Positions 33,929-42,140 are shown, counted from the stretch's first letter. The stretch is 64,000 bases of DNA from Bradyrhizobium sp. CCGUVB1N3 (GCF_024199925.1 NZ_JANADR010000001.1:2232001-2296000); one strand, 5' to 3'. Translations and numbers: made by a program. The notes: generated from the letters alone by a model not told the origin.

Positions 33929-34269
33929 GCGCCGTGACGGTATTCGGATTGAGCGCGGCTACCGCGGTCGGACTAGGGCTCTACGGCCTGATCACGAATA
34001 CGCAGCCGCTGCGCAAGATCATCGCGTTCAACCTGCTCGGCAGCGGCGTATTCCTCCTGTTCGGCATCATCGGACGCCGGGGCGCTGCAGCGGGCTTTGG
34101 CAACGATCCGGTGCCTCAGGCCCTGGTGATTACCGGAATCGTCGTCGCTTTCTCCGCGACAGCCCTCGCGATCGCCCTGTTGTTGCGGCTGTACCAGACC
34201 GCTGGCTCAACGACGCTGCAAAGCGGCGCGCCGCGCGCGGGCTCGCGCGCCGATCCCGCCGGTGGCTGA
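33925..34269 (+). CDS. mrpC: Antiporter subunit MrpC/MbhG (NuoK-like)
   Basis: 114 residues with three membrane segments, MrpC/MnhC family related to NuoK of complex I. Characteristic stretches are GLGLYGLITNTQPLRKIIAFNLLGSGVFLL and the DPVPQALVITGIVVAFSATALAIALLLRLY block. Starts 4 bp inside the fused subunit and its stop shares one base with the MrpD start (TGATG). Confidence 0.9.
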   Translation: MSAVTVFGLSAATAVGLGLYGLITNTQPLRKIIAFNLLGSGVFLLFGIIGRRGAAAGFGNDPVPQALVITGIVVAFSATALAIALLLRLYQTAGSTTLQSGAPRAGSRADPAGG

Positions 34270-36035
34270 TGCTGCCCCCTGTCCCCGCACTGGCGACGAC
34301 CGCGGGCGGCTTCCTGCTCGTGCTGTCGATCGTCCTGCCCGTCGCGGGCGTCCTGCTGGCCTTCGCTCTCGGCGACCGCTACGTCCGGCTGGTTGCCTTC
34401 GCGGTCTTGCCGATCGGGTTGGCGATCGCCGCGGCTATCCTGCTGGCGCTGCCGCAGAGCGATGGCCACCTCGTCTATCTGCTCGGCGCCTGGCCGCCAC
34501 CGCTTGGCGTAGCGCTGCGTGCGGACGGACTGTCAGCTGTGATGATTGCAGCGACGGCGGTCGTGATTTCTGCGGTCGCCATCTATGCCGCGTCTGATTT
34601 TCGGCCTGCAGCTGCGGCGCGGGCACCGGCCGCATTCTGGATTCTGCTGCTGGCAATATGGGGGGCGCTGAACACGATCTTCGTGGGGGGAGACCTCTTC
34701 ACACTTTATGTCGCCCTGGAACTGTTGACATTCGCCGCAGTGCCCTTGGTCTCGCTCGACGGCCGTTCGGAGACACTCCAGGCGGCGTTGCGATATCTGC
34801 TCTTCGCGCTGCTTGGGTCGGTGCTTTATCTGGCGGGCACGGCCCTGCTCTATGGTCTTTATGGCACACTCGACGTCGTGCTGCTGTCACGTCGCGCCAA
34901 CGCGCAGCCGGGCACGCTCATCGCCGCTGCATTGATGACGACCGGTCTTCTTGCCAAGACTGCGCTCGTTCCCTTGCATCTGTGGCTGCCGTCCGCCCAC
35001 GCGGGCGCTCCGGCAACCGCCAGCGCGATCCTGTCGGGCCTCGTCGTGAAAGGGTCTTTCTTCATCATCGCGCGACTTTGGTTTCAGTTGATGCCGGCAC
35101 TGCCCGGCTTTGCGGCTACGCAGCTACTCGGAGCACTGGGAGCAGCGGCAATCGTGCTCGGAAGCTTTGTCGCTCTACGGCAGGAGCGGCTGAAACTCCT
35201 GATCGCCTATTCGACCCTGGCCCAGATCGGCTATCTCTTCCTGATGTTCCCGCTGGCACTGGATGCGTCGGACAGGCTGGAGGCCGGCGATGCCCTGGCA
35301 GGAGGAATGCTACAGACCATCACCCACGCCATGGCAAAGGCGGCGATGTTCATGGCCAGCGGATCGATTTACGCAGCACTTGGTCATGACCGCGTCGCAG
35401 GGTTAGGTGGTGTTGCGCGAGCACTTCCCCTCAGCACCCTGGCTTTCGCGTTCGGCGGAATTGCGCTGATGGGCGTACAGCCGAGCGGCGCTTCCGTTGC
35501 CAAAGATCTGCTGTTGCAAGCCGCGGCTGAAAAGGGACAATGGTGGTGGGCAATTGTGCTCCAGGCCGGCGGGATCTTCACGGCCGCCTACGTTGTGCTT
35601 GTCCTGGCGCATGCGTTCGCACCTTCGCCGAACCTCATCGCTCTTGCGAGCCCGGTGCCACGAATTCGGGACTTGGCGCCGCTTGTGCTGGCTTTCGGCT
35701 CGCTCCTGCTCGGCCTCGTGCCCTTCGGAAGTTACCTTCCGGCTGCGTATGACACGGCGCCAAGCGGATTGAACTTTGCGCCGCTGTCGAAAGCTATTGT
35801 CCCCGTTTTCGGAGGCACCGTACTGGCATTCCTCGCCCGCCCGGGGGCTCATTCGCCCGCGTCTCCCACAGCCCGGCTCCTCATGCGCCCGGTTTGTTCG
35901 CTCCGGGAAGGCTGCATCGCGCTCGGCGACCTCATCGAACAGGGCAACGATCTTCTTTGCCGATGGCCGACGGCAAGTATTTCCCTTCTTTCACTCGCTG
36001 TGCTCTTCAGTGCTTTGATGCTTGCAACCGTGTAA
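34269..36035 (+). CDS. mrpD: Antiporter subunit MrpD/MbhH (NuoL/M/N-like)
   Basis: 588 residues, about 14-16 membrane segments, proton-conducting antiporter-like subunit. The conserved ion-path residues are visible: Glu in LFTLYVALELLTFAAVPLVSL, Lys in GLLAKTALVPLHLWLPSAHAGAP and the following ASAILSGLVVKGSFFIIARLW, and ITHAMAKAAMFMASGSIY. Length exceeds typical MrpD (about 490-500) because of a C-terminal ~90-residue extension ending in an extra membrane helix (ISLLSLAVLFSALMLATV), which recalls the long tail of some MbhH/NuoL relatives. It is the only NuoL/M/N-type subunit in the operon. Confidence 0.9.
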   Translation: MLPPVPALATTAGGFLLVLSIVLPVAGVLLAFALGDRYVRLVAFAVLPIGLAIAAAILLALPQSDGHLVYLLGAWPPPLGVALRADGLSAVMIAATAVVISAVAIYAASDFRPAAAARAPAAFWILLLAIWGALNTIFVGGDLFTLYVALELLTFAAVPLVSLDGRSETLQAALRYLLFALLGSVLYLAGTALLYGLYGTLDVVLLSRRANAQPGTLIAAALMTTGLLAKTALVPLHLWLPSAHAGAPATASAILSGLVVKGSFFIIARLWFQLMPALPGFAATQLLGALGAAAIVLGSFVALRQERLKLLIAYSTLAQIGYLFLMFPLALDASDRLEAGDALAGGMLQTITHAMAKAAMFMASGSIYAALGHDRVAGLGGVARALPLSTLAFAFGGIALMGVQPSGASVAKDLLLQAAAEKGQWWWAIVLQAGGIFTAAYVVLVLAHAFAPSPNLIALASPVPRIRDLAPLVLAFGSLLLGLVPFGSYLPAAYDTAPSGLNFAPLSKAIVPVFGGTVLAFLARPGAHSPASPTARLLMRPVCSLREGCIALGDLIEQGNDLLCRWPTASISLLSLAVLFSALMLATV

Positions 36036-36073
36036 AGCAACGGCAGACCGAAGTTCGGATCGCTCGGTCGGCC

Positions 36074-36119
36074 AGGAACTTACCCAATTTGCCACCTAGT
36101 CGAGGATCAGGATTTCCCC
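36074..36119 (+). promoter_or_regulatory. Shared island motif, site C (upstream of DUF1269 gene)
   Basis: AGGAACTTACCCAATTTGCC at 36074-36093, 16 of 20 identical to site B, followed by GGATCAGGATTTCCCC at 36104-36119, nearly the same block as at site A. It lies about 200 bp upstream of the DUF1269 start. The preceding bases contain GACCGA-N12-TCGGTC (36047-36070), a weak terminator-like hairpin after the antiporter operon. The rest of the 258-bp spacer shows nothing else. Confidence 0.55.
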
Positions 36120-36293
36120 ACTCGCCAGGGACCCGGCCGGTTGCCTTGCGCGAGCCTTTTCGCGCATCGGAACATTCATCCTTTGAGCCAAGGGTTTTCT
36201 CCGATGCCGCGCACAGCGCCGGCGGACTACCTTCACTCCGGAGCGCACCATCGGCAACATCCCGCCCAGCCGACAAAGCGTAAGGAGGTTTCG

Positions 36294-36797
36294 ATGTCCG
36301 ATCTCGTCGCGATCGTGTACCCGACCGAGGCAAAAGCCGAGGAAGTGCGTCAGCGGCTCCTCAAATTGCAGAAGGAATACCTCATCACAATCGGCGACGC
36401 CGTGATCGCCGTCAAAACCGATACCGGCGGCATCAAGCTCAACCAGCTCGTCAACACCACGGCCGTGGGAGCGATGACCGGAAGCTTCTGGGGGCTGTTG
36501 ATCGGCGTCTTGTTCCTGAACCCGATCCTCGGTGTCGCGGTCGGCGCGGCGTCCGGCGCCCTCGGCGGCGCACTGTCCGATTTCGGCATCGACGATGCCT
36601 TCATGAAGGAGCTGTCAGCCAACCTCCACACCGGCAATGCTGCCCTGTTCGTCCTGATCAAGCACATGACGGCGGACAAGGTGCTCAAGGAGATCAAGGA
36701 CGCCGGCGGCGTCGTGCTGAAGACGTCACTGGACGAGAGCAAGGAAAAGATGCTGCGTGACGCACTCGCCAGCGCAGCGGAGCGGCCGGCGGCTTGA
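36294..36797 (+). CDS. DUF1269 family membrane protein
   Basis: 167 residues. Begins MSDLVAIVYPTEAKAEEVRQRLLKLQKEY and contains a glycine-rich membrane hairpin (GAMTGSFWGLLIGVLFLNPILGVAVGAASGALGGALSD) flanked by soluble ferredoxin-like alpha/beta segments, the DUF1269 pattern. An ideal AAGGAGGT ribosome-binding site precedes the ATG, suggesting strong translation. Members are often stress-inducible; their biochemical role is not known. Single gene, convergent with the BI-1 protein gene 17 bp away. Confidence 0.85.
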   Translation: MSDLVAIVYPTEAKAEEVRQRLLKLQKEYLITIGDAVIAVKTDTGGIKLNQLVNTTAVGAMTGSFWGLLIGVLFLNPILGVAVGAASGALGGALSDFGIDDAFMKELSANLHTGNAALFVLIKHMTADKVLKEIKDAGGVVLKTSLDESKEKMLRDALASAAERPAA

Positions 36798-36814
36798 CGC
36801 CGCCTTCCACCGCT

Positions 36815-37525
36815 TTAGCGACGATTGCCGAAAAGGCGCAGCAGCATCATGAACAGGTTGATGAAGTTGAGATAGAGCGACAGCGCGGCGAGAACGGACT
36901 TGCGGCCTGCCGACGTCTCATCGTCCGTGCTGTCGTACATCGCCTTGATGCGCTGCGTGTCATAGGCGGTGAGGCCTGCAAAGACACCGACACCGACGAT
37001 CGAGATCAGCCAGTCGAGCCCGGTCGACCTCAGGAAGAGGTTGACCAGGCTTGCGATGATGATGCCGATCAGGCCCATGAACAGGAAGGTGCCGACCCCG
37101 GACAGGTCGCGCCTCGTCGTATATCCGTACAGGCTGAGCGCGCCGAAGGTCGCAGCCGTGATGAAGAACACGCGGGTGATCGAGGAGCTGGTGTAGATGT
37201 GGAGCAGGATCGAGAGCGAAATGCCGACGAGGGCGGCATAGACAAAAAACAGCGTCCTCGCCGTCGAGACCGACAGCGTATTGATGCGCGATCCCAGGAA
37301 GAATACCAGCGCGAGCGGCGCCAGAATGAAGACCCACATCACCGGACTTTGCAGCCAGGCGGGATCAACCAGCTGGTAGGTCAGCCACGCCGCGACCGCC
37401 GTCACGCCGACGCCCGCGGCCATGTGATTGTAGATCCGCAACATGTAGTCGCGCAGTCCGACGTCAAACGCAATCGCGCGGCCTGCCTGGCCTGAGTCCG
37501 CCAGGTTCTGATCATAGTTCGACAT
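36815..37525 (-). CDS. Bax inhibitor-1/YccA family membrane protein
   Basis: 236 residues, seven predicted membrane helices, BI-1/TMBIM family (UPF0005). The first ~30 residues are soluble; motifs include HMAAGVGVTAVAAWLTYQL, the middle LAPLALVFFLGSRI and the C-terminal GLTAYDTQRIKAMYD, where the conserved aspartates of the putative Ca2+/pH gate lie. Eukaryotic and bacterial BI-1 proteins act as pH-sensitive calcium leak channels or, in bacteria (YccA), FtsH modulators. Upstream (91-112 bp) is a copy of the island motif. Confidence 0.9.
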   Translation of the reverse strand: MSNYDQNLADSGQAGRAIAFDVGLRDYMLRIYNHMAAGVGVTAVAAWLTYQLVDPAWLQSPVMWVFILAPLALVFFLGSRINTLSVSTARTLFFVYAALVGISLSILLHIYTSSSITRVFFITAATFGALSLYGYTTRRDLSGVGTFLFMGLIGIIIASLVNLFLRSTGLDWLISIVGVGVFAGLTAYDTQRIKAMYDSTDDETSAGRKSVLAALSLYLNFINLFMMLLRLFGNRR

Positions 37526-37592
37526 CGCTCTCCTCCTCTCGCACGTCGGCGGGATGAGATCAGGCTATTCCGGTGTGCAGGTTCCAGACATC

Positions 37593-37628
37593 AGCTGATC
37601 ACCCGAGGATTCGGGGTGAATTTCCCCT
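37593..37628. promoter_or_regulatory. Shared island motif, site D (two opposed copies between BI-1 and DUF6894 genes)
   Basis: Plus-strand AGCTGATCACCCGAGGATTC (37593-37612) points to the DUF6894 gene; minus-strand AGGGGAAATTCACCCCGAAT (complement of 37609-37628) points to the BI-1 gene. Both keep the TCACCC core and overlap around CCCGA-GGAT-TCGGG. More degenerate than sites A-C. Spacer 37526-37760 holds nothing else recognised. Confidence 0.45.
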
Positions 37629-37760
37629 GGTCGGACGGCGTGGCGATCGCCTCGACCTTACCAGAGCGCAATCTGCCAGACCGCTCGTCATCCCTTTGGC
37701 GGATGAGCCTTACGGGTTTGTCACTGGCAGCCGTCCACGCTGCGGCCTAATGCAGCCAGG

Positions 37761-37991
37761 ATGCGCTACTTCTTTCACATTGTCGACAGATATGGCCTGT
37801 TCCCGGACAGGATTGGATGCGAGCACGGCGACCAGGATGCGGCACTGGAGCATGCCCGGCGGATTGCCGCCGAGCTCGCCAAGACTGGAGAGTTCTTTCG
37901 GTCCAGCTTCGTATTTGTGGCGCGGGCTCCGGCACCCGGTTCGCTGTCGAGTTCCGATCGACCCTCGGCTGCGCAGGTCAGGGAAGCCTGA
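37761..37991 (+). CDS. DUF6894 family small protein
   Basis: 76 residues starting MRYFFHIVDRYGLFPDRIG, then CEHGDQDAALEHARRIAAELAK: this R-Y-F-F-H-(V/I)-x-D start with a following helix matches the small DUF6894 proteins abundant in Bradyrhizobium and relatives. Function unknown. The C-terminal third is Pro/Ser-rich. Preceded by GCCAGG only, so translation may be modest. Confidence 0.65.
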   Translation: MRYFFHIVDRYGLFPDRIGCEHGDQDAALEHARRIAAELAKTGEFFRSSFVFVARAPAPGSLSSSDRPSAAQVREA

Positions 37992-38064
37992 GGACGGCTC
38001 TTTCGCAAGCGTCCGGCGATGCCGATTTACGGCCATTGCCCTCTACAGAGAATCCCTGATGTGC

Positions 38065-38081
38065 GGGCGGGAAAGCCGCCC
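38065..38081 (+). other. GC-rich hairpin between DUF6894 and permease genes
   Basis: GGGCGG-GAAAG-CCGCCC, a perfect 6-bp stem. It lies 74 bp after the DUF6894 stop and 94 bp before the permease start; without a T-run it is at best a weak terminator. Confidence 0.3.
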
Positions 38082-38174
38082 TAAGGTCGTAGGCCTCAAG
38101 GGTCGGCCGACATTCCGCGATTCCCCGCGATCTGTCGTATCAGGCTCATTTCCGATCGGGAGGCCATTGCTGTC

Positions 38175-39614
38175 ATGGCTCCTTCGTCGAACGAGGCCGC
38201 TCAGACGCTGTCACGCAGTGCGCTCACCGCGCTCGTGATCGGGTCGATGGTCGGTTCGGGCATCTTCGCGTTGCCCGCATCCTTCGGCCGGGCAACGGGC
38301 GTGCTTGGGGCCATCATCGCCTGGATCATTGCCGGTACCGGCATGCTGATGCTGGCGCTAGTGTTCCAGGCACTCGCCCGCCGCAAGCCGGAGCTGGATG
38401 CCGGCATCTACGCCTATGCGAGGGCCGGGTTCGGGGATTACATCGGCTTTGCCTGTGCCGCCGGTTATTGGATCGGCTGCTGTCTTGCCGACGTCGCCTG
38501 TCTCATCCTGATCAAGGCCACGCTCGGACAGTTCTTCCCCGTGTTCGGCGACGGCACGACGCCGACGGCGATCGCGGCGGCATCCGTGCTGCTGTGGGGC
38601 GTTCACGTCCTGGTGCTGCGCGGCATCAAGGGAGCGACCACCCTCAACACGATCGCGACCTACGCCAAGATCATCCCGATCCTGGCGTTCATCATCGTAG
38701 CGATCTCCGCCGTGGACGCCGAACGGCTCTCGCAAAGCTTCTGGGGAACGGACGAGCCATCCCTTCCCGACGTCTTTGCGCAGGTCCGCGGCACGATGCT
38801 GCTTACCGTCTTCGTCTTCGTCGGGATCGAGGGCGCAAGCGTGTACTCCCGCTATGCCATGGATCGCTCCGACGTCGGAGTTGCGACCGTCATGGGCTTC
38901 CTCATCGTCCTGAGCCTTCTTGTCCTGGTCACGCTGCTGTCCTACGGCGTGATGCCGCGCGAGGCGCTGGCGGCGCTTCCAACGCCGTCGATGGCCGGCG
39001 TGATGGAGGCGATGGTCGGCCGCTGGGGCAGCATCTTCATCAGCATCGGGCTCCTGATCTCGATCCTCGGAAACTACCTGTCATGGTCGCTGCTGGCGGC
39101 CGAGGTCCTGCATTCGGCCGCGATGAACCGCACCATGCCCTCCTTCCTGGCGCACATGAACGCGCACCAGGTCCCGGCCGGCGCGCTCTGGCTCACCAAC
39201 TGCGTGATCCAGGCCTTTCTGCTCATCACCTGGTTTGCGGAATATGCCTTCACGCTCGCGCTCAAGATGACCAGCGCGATGACTCTGATCCCGTATCTCT
39301 TCGTTGCCGCGTATGGGCTAAAGCTCGCCTCTCTCGGCGAGACCTACGATGCAGGCGAGCGCGCCCGCACCGTCGACTGGGTTCGCTCGGCGGTCGCAAC
39401 GCTCTATGCGGCCGGCATGATCTACGCGGGCGGGCCAAAATTTCTGCTGCTGTCGTCCATCCTGTATGCACCCGGAACGGTGCTGTTCTTTCTCGCAAAG
39501 CGCGAGCGCAAGGAGACGACGTTCAGACCATTCGAAGCCGTCACATTCGCAGCGCTGGCGGTCGCCGCATGCGCCGGCATCTACGCACTGACCGTCGGAG
39601 CTATCTCGATCTGA
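38175..39614 (+). CDS. APC-family amino acid permease (ArcD paralogue)
   Basis: 479 residues, about 12-13 membrane segments, closely similar along its length to the ArcD-type permease at 25861: VIGSMVGSGIFALPASFGRATG, LDAGIYAYARAGFGDYIGF, FVFVGIEGASVYSRYAMDRSD and SLLAAEVLHSAAMN all have direct counterparts. It is not beside a deiminase gene, so substrate is less certain; arginine/ornithine, lysine/cadaverine or another basic amino acid exchange are possible. ATG 38175 is preceded by GGGAGG thirteen bases upstream. The upstream region holds only a weak resemblance to the island motif (ATCAGGCTCATTTCCGAT). Confidence 0.85.
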   Translation: MAPSSNEAAQTLSRSALTALVIGSMVGSGIFALPASFGRATGVLGAIIAWIIAGTGMLMLALVFQALARRKPELDAGIYAYARAGFGDYIGFACAAGYWIGCCLADVACLILIKATLGQFFPVFGDGTTPTAIAAASVLLWGVHVLVLRGIKGATTLNTIATYAKIIPILAFIIVAISAVDAERLSQSFWGTDEPSLPDVFAQVRGTMLLTVFVFVGIEGASVYSRYAMDRSDVGVATVMGFLIVLSLLVLVTLLSYGVMPREALAALPTPSMAGVMEAMVGRWGSIFISIGLLISILGNYLSWSLLAAEVLHSAAMNRTMPSFLAHMNAHQVPAGALWLTNCVIQAFLLITWFAEYAFTLALKMTSAMTLIPYLFVAAYGLKLASLGETYDAGERARTVDWVRSAVATLYAAGMIYAGGPKFLLLSSILYAPGTVLFFLAKRERKETTFRPFEAVTFAALAVAACAGIYALTVGAISI

Positions 39615-39647
39615 ACTCATTCGTTTGGTTGTCAACTGGAGGCGAGC

Positions 39648-39884
39648 ATGAACATCCGGGCCATCTGCGGCGTTCTGATCCTTGGACTGGCAGCAGCGAT
39701 TGCACCTTCGGCGCTCTCTCTTGCGCAGTCCGACACCAAGGGCGTAGCCGCGCCGAAAGAGCCAGGCGCGGCCGCGCCCAGCACCACCGCACCCAATACC
39801 AACATGAACCCGACGAAACACCGCTACTGGCGCCATCGCGGCGGCACGCATCCGCACTATGGCAGCCGTCGGGTTCGCACCTAG
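39648..39884 (+). CDS. Small exported protein of unknown function
   Basis: 78 residues with a signal peptide (MNIRAICGVLILGLAAAIAPSALSLAQ) and a mature part rich in Ala/Pro/Thr/Asn followed by a basic, aromatic end (KHRYWRHRGGTHPHYGSRRVRT). Similar His/Arg-tailed small proteins are common in Bradyrhizobium but uncharacterised. CTGGAGG lies upstream at good spacing. 33 bp after the permease, so possibly co-transcribed with it. Confidence 0.6.
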   Translation: MNIRAICGVLILGLAAAIAPSALSLAQSDTKGVAAPKEPGAAAPSTTAPNTNMNPTKHRYWRHRGGTHPHYGSRRVRT

Positions 39885-39917
39885 AAAAGGGATGAGATCC
39901 CGCGAATTGGTCGATCG

Positions 39918-41054
39918 ATGAGCGACACCCGGATCGGACAGGACAGGCTGCGCGAGGTGGTGCGGCGCGACGAAGCCGACCCTGCCGGAGGCGGTGGCCG
40001 GCGCAGCCTGCTCACGACCGGACTCACCCTGCTCGCCGCATGCGTCACACTGTTCCTGGCATGGCAATCCGTTTCGAGCCTCCTCGTCGTCTTCGCGGGC
40101 GTGCTGTTTGCGGCGCTCCTGGATGCTGCCGCGCGGGCGCTCGCGCCTGCCCTCCCGCTTAGGCGGGTCTGGCGCTTGACGCTCGTGCTTCTGTTCCTCA
40201 CCGCCCTGTCGGGACTTGGTCTCGTTTGGGGTGCGCGCAAGCTGCCGGAGCAGACGCGGATATTGCTCAAGGTGATGGACGCCCAGCTCGACATCCTCCA
40301 GCAGCACCTGTTGTCGTACGGCGTCGATCTGCTCGGTCCGGAATGGGGCCGGGATTTCGCGCAATGGCTGTTCTCCGATCAGGGCCGGCTCCTCAGCCAC
40401 GCCCAGTTCGTGCTGGGAGGCGCCTCGAGCGTGCTGACCGCCACGCTGGTGATCCTGTTCCTCGGAATCCTCTTTGCGTTCGATCCCACCAGCCATCGCG
40501 AAAGCCTGGTCATGCTGGTGAAGCCGCCCTATCGCGCACGAACGCGCGAGGTGATGGACGAGATGGGCAACGTCATGCGACTCTGGTTCGTCGGACAGCT
40601 CATCCGCATCATCCTGATGACGCTGTGCGTCTGGGTAGCGCTTTACCTCATCGGGCTGCCCGGTCCGTTCGTGCTTGGACTCCAGGCGGGGTTGTCGAAC
40701 TTCATCCCGTATCTCGGGCCTATCGTTGCCGCCATTCCGATCGCGCTCGTCGCGATGCCGCTCGGCGGTTCGCTGCTGATCTGGGCCGTCGTCGTCTATA
40801 CGATCATCCAGTCGATCGAAGGCTATGTGATCGGCCCGTTGATCCAGCGCCAGGCCGTGGAAATCCCGCCGGCCTGGACTCTGGTTGCGATCGTCCTGCT
40901 CGGCGCGCTGTTCGGCGTCATGGGCATTGCACTGGCGATGCCGCTGGTTGCGATCGGCCGGGTCGCAATCGTCAGATTCTATGTCGAGGATTACCTCGGC
41001 GATGGTCCCGGACTGGCACTCAACAACGGCAAATCACGCGTGGGTGACCCATGA
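39918..41054 (+). CDS. AI-2E family transporter (PerM/UPF0118)
   Basis: 378 residues with about eight membrane segments. The family core is visible in LVVFAGVLFAALLDAAARAL, the central soluble loop, and LGLPGPFVLGLQAGLSNFIPYLGPIVAAIPIALVA followed by IQSIEGYVIGPLIQRQAVEIPPAWTLVAIVLLGALFGVMG, which is the UPF0118 signature. Members include TqsA (autoinducer-2 exporter) and Na+/H+ antiporter-like proteins, so substrate is open; in this stress-related setting ion or small-molecule export is plausible. The stop overlaps the next start by 4 bp. Confidence 0.88.
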   Translation: MSDTRIGQDRLREVVRRDEADPAGGGGRRSLLTTGLTLLAACVTLFLAWQSVSSLLVVFAGVLFAALLDAAARALAPALPLRRVWRLTLVLLFLTALSGLGLVWGARKLPEQTRILLKVMDAQLDILQQHLLSYGVDLLGPEWGRDFAQWLFSDQGRLLSHAQFVLGGASSVLTATLVILFLGILFAFDPTSHRESLVMLVKPPYRARTREVMDEMGNVMRLWFVGQLIRIILMTLCVWVALYLIGLPGPFVLGLQAGLSNFIPYLGPIVAAIPIALVAMPLGGSLLIWAVVVYTIIQSIEGYVIGPLIQRQAVEIPPAWTLVAIVLLGALFGVMGIALAMPLVAIGRVAIVRFYVEDYLGDGPGLALNNGKSRVGDP

Positions 41055-41653
41055 ACGACACTGAGCGCGAGATGGATACACAGCAGGCGGAGAGCGGCGA
41101 AGCTTATTCGGGTATGGCCCATTTCCTGTGGCGGCAGCTTCCCTATGTCGTGGCGTTGGTGCTGGCGATTGCCGGCGTCGGCTACACCAATGTCTCGCAC
41201 CAACCCCTCGTCGGCTATTGGGAGTTCCTGGCACTCGCCATCGGTGTGGTCTGTGTCATCACCAAATGGCCGGAGGTCGACGGCAAGGAAGCCCGGTTGC
41301 GGTTGATCTGGACACAGGCGCTGCACTGGGTCGCCGTCCTGGTCACGATGAACATCATCCTGGTGTCGGGCGTGCAACAATTGCTTCCGACACCGGCAAC
41401 AGGTCTCGTTTTGCTGACATTGCTCGCGCTCGGAACGTTCCTGGCGGGCGTCAGTCTTCTGTCGCTGCAGATTGCCTTCCTCGGCCTTGCAATGGGCTTG
41501 GCCGTTCCGGCGATATCCTGGCTGAAGCAGTCCTTCTTCTTCTTCCTGCTGGGCGCCGTGCTCCTCATCGGCCTCGCCCTCACCTTCTGGCTTCGCCAGG
41601 ACCGGCGGCCGAGGAGCGCGCCCGCCGACACCAAGACGCACATGGAGGCCTGA
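41051..41653 (+). CDS. Multi-spanning membrane protein of unknown function
   Basis: 200 residues with about 30 polar N-terminal residues and five or six hydrophobic segments (LPYVVALVLAIAGVGY, WEFLALAIGVVCVI, WVAVLVTMNIILVSGV, LVLLTLLALGTFLAGV, LQIAFLGLAMGLAVPAI, FFFFLLGAVLLIGLALTF). No motif recognised. It overlaps the AI-2E family transporter by 4 bp, implying a shared function, perhaps as an accessory subunit. Confidence 0.75.
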   Translation: MNDTEREMDTQQAESGEAYSGMAHFLWRQLPYVVALVLAIAGVGYTNVSHQPLVGYWEFLALAIGVVCVITKWPEVDGKEARLRLIWTQALHWVAVLVTMNIILVSGVQQLLPTPATGLVLLTLLALGTFLAGVSLLSLQIAFLGLAMGLAVPAISWLKQSFFFFLLGAVLLIGLALTFWLRQDRRPRSAPADTKTHMEA

Positions 41654-41654
41654 C

Positions 41655-42140
41655 ATGCGAATGACACGGATCGTTGCACTGATCGGCGTATCGGCGCTGC
41701 TATGCGCGCTCACCCTGCCCGCGCGCGCGGAGACCTTCAGGGTCGGCCGTCTCCTGTGCTTCAGCAACCCGCGCGTCGGGCTGGTGCTCGGATCGGCGCA
41801 GACGCTGCGTTGCGTGTTCCATGCGCGAAACCCGGCCCGACAATACATCTATGAGGGGCGGATCCGGCGCGTTGGCCTTGATATCGGCGTGACCAGCGCA
41901 GGCACCCTCTCCTGGGCCGTGCTCGCCAAGAACTCGCGCATCGGCCCCGGCACCCTGCGCGGCAACTACGTCGGCGCGAGCGGCAATCTCGCACTGGGAC
42001 CCGGCCTCGGCGCCAATGTCCTGGTCGGCGGCTCACGACGCAGCGTCATGCTGCAGCCGCTCTCGATTGAGCGATCGATCGGGCTCAATCTCGCAGCCGG
42101 CGTCACCAATCTCACGCTGGGGCCGAGGGGACAGCGATAG
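41655..42140 (+). CDS. DUF992 family exported protein
   Basis: 161 residues: signal peptide (MRMTRIVALIGVSALLCALTLPARA) and a mature domain with RVGRLLCFSNPRVGLVLGSAQTLRCVFHA...YEGRIRRVGLDIGVTSAGTLSWAVLA, the DUF992 pattern with two cysteines likely in a disulfide. The family is almost confined to rhizobiales; role unknown. GGAGG sits six bases before the start, one base past the previous stop, so it belongs to the same operon as the AI-2E family transporter. Confidence 0.85.
   Translation: MRMTRIVALIGVSALLCALTLPARAETFRVGRLLCFSNPRVGLVLGSAQTLRCVFHARNPARQYIYEGRIRRVGLDIGVTSAGTLSWAVLAKNSRIGPGTLRGNYVGASGNLALGPGLGANVLVGGSRRSVMLQPLSIERSIGLNLAAGVTNLTLGPRGQR

Noticed and set aside
36171..36200. GGAAC as a possible EcfG (general stress sigma) -35 element upstream of the DUF1269 gene
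   Set aside because: No CGTT at the required 16-17 bp spacing; the closest GGTT is at 19 bp.
38133..38156. Fifth copy of the island motif before the second ArcD-like permease (ATCAGGCTCATTTCCGAT)
   Set aside because: Only about 10 of 18 positions match and the TCACCC core is absent; not counted as a site.
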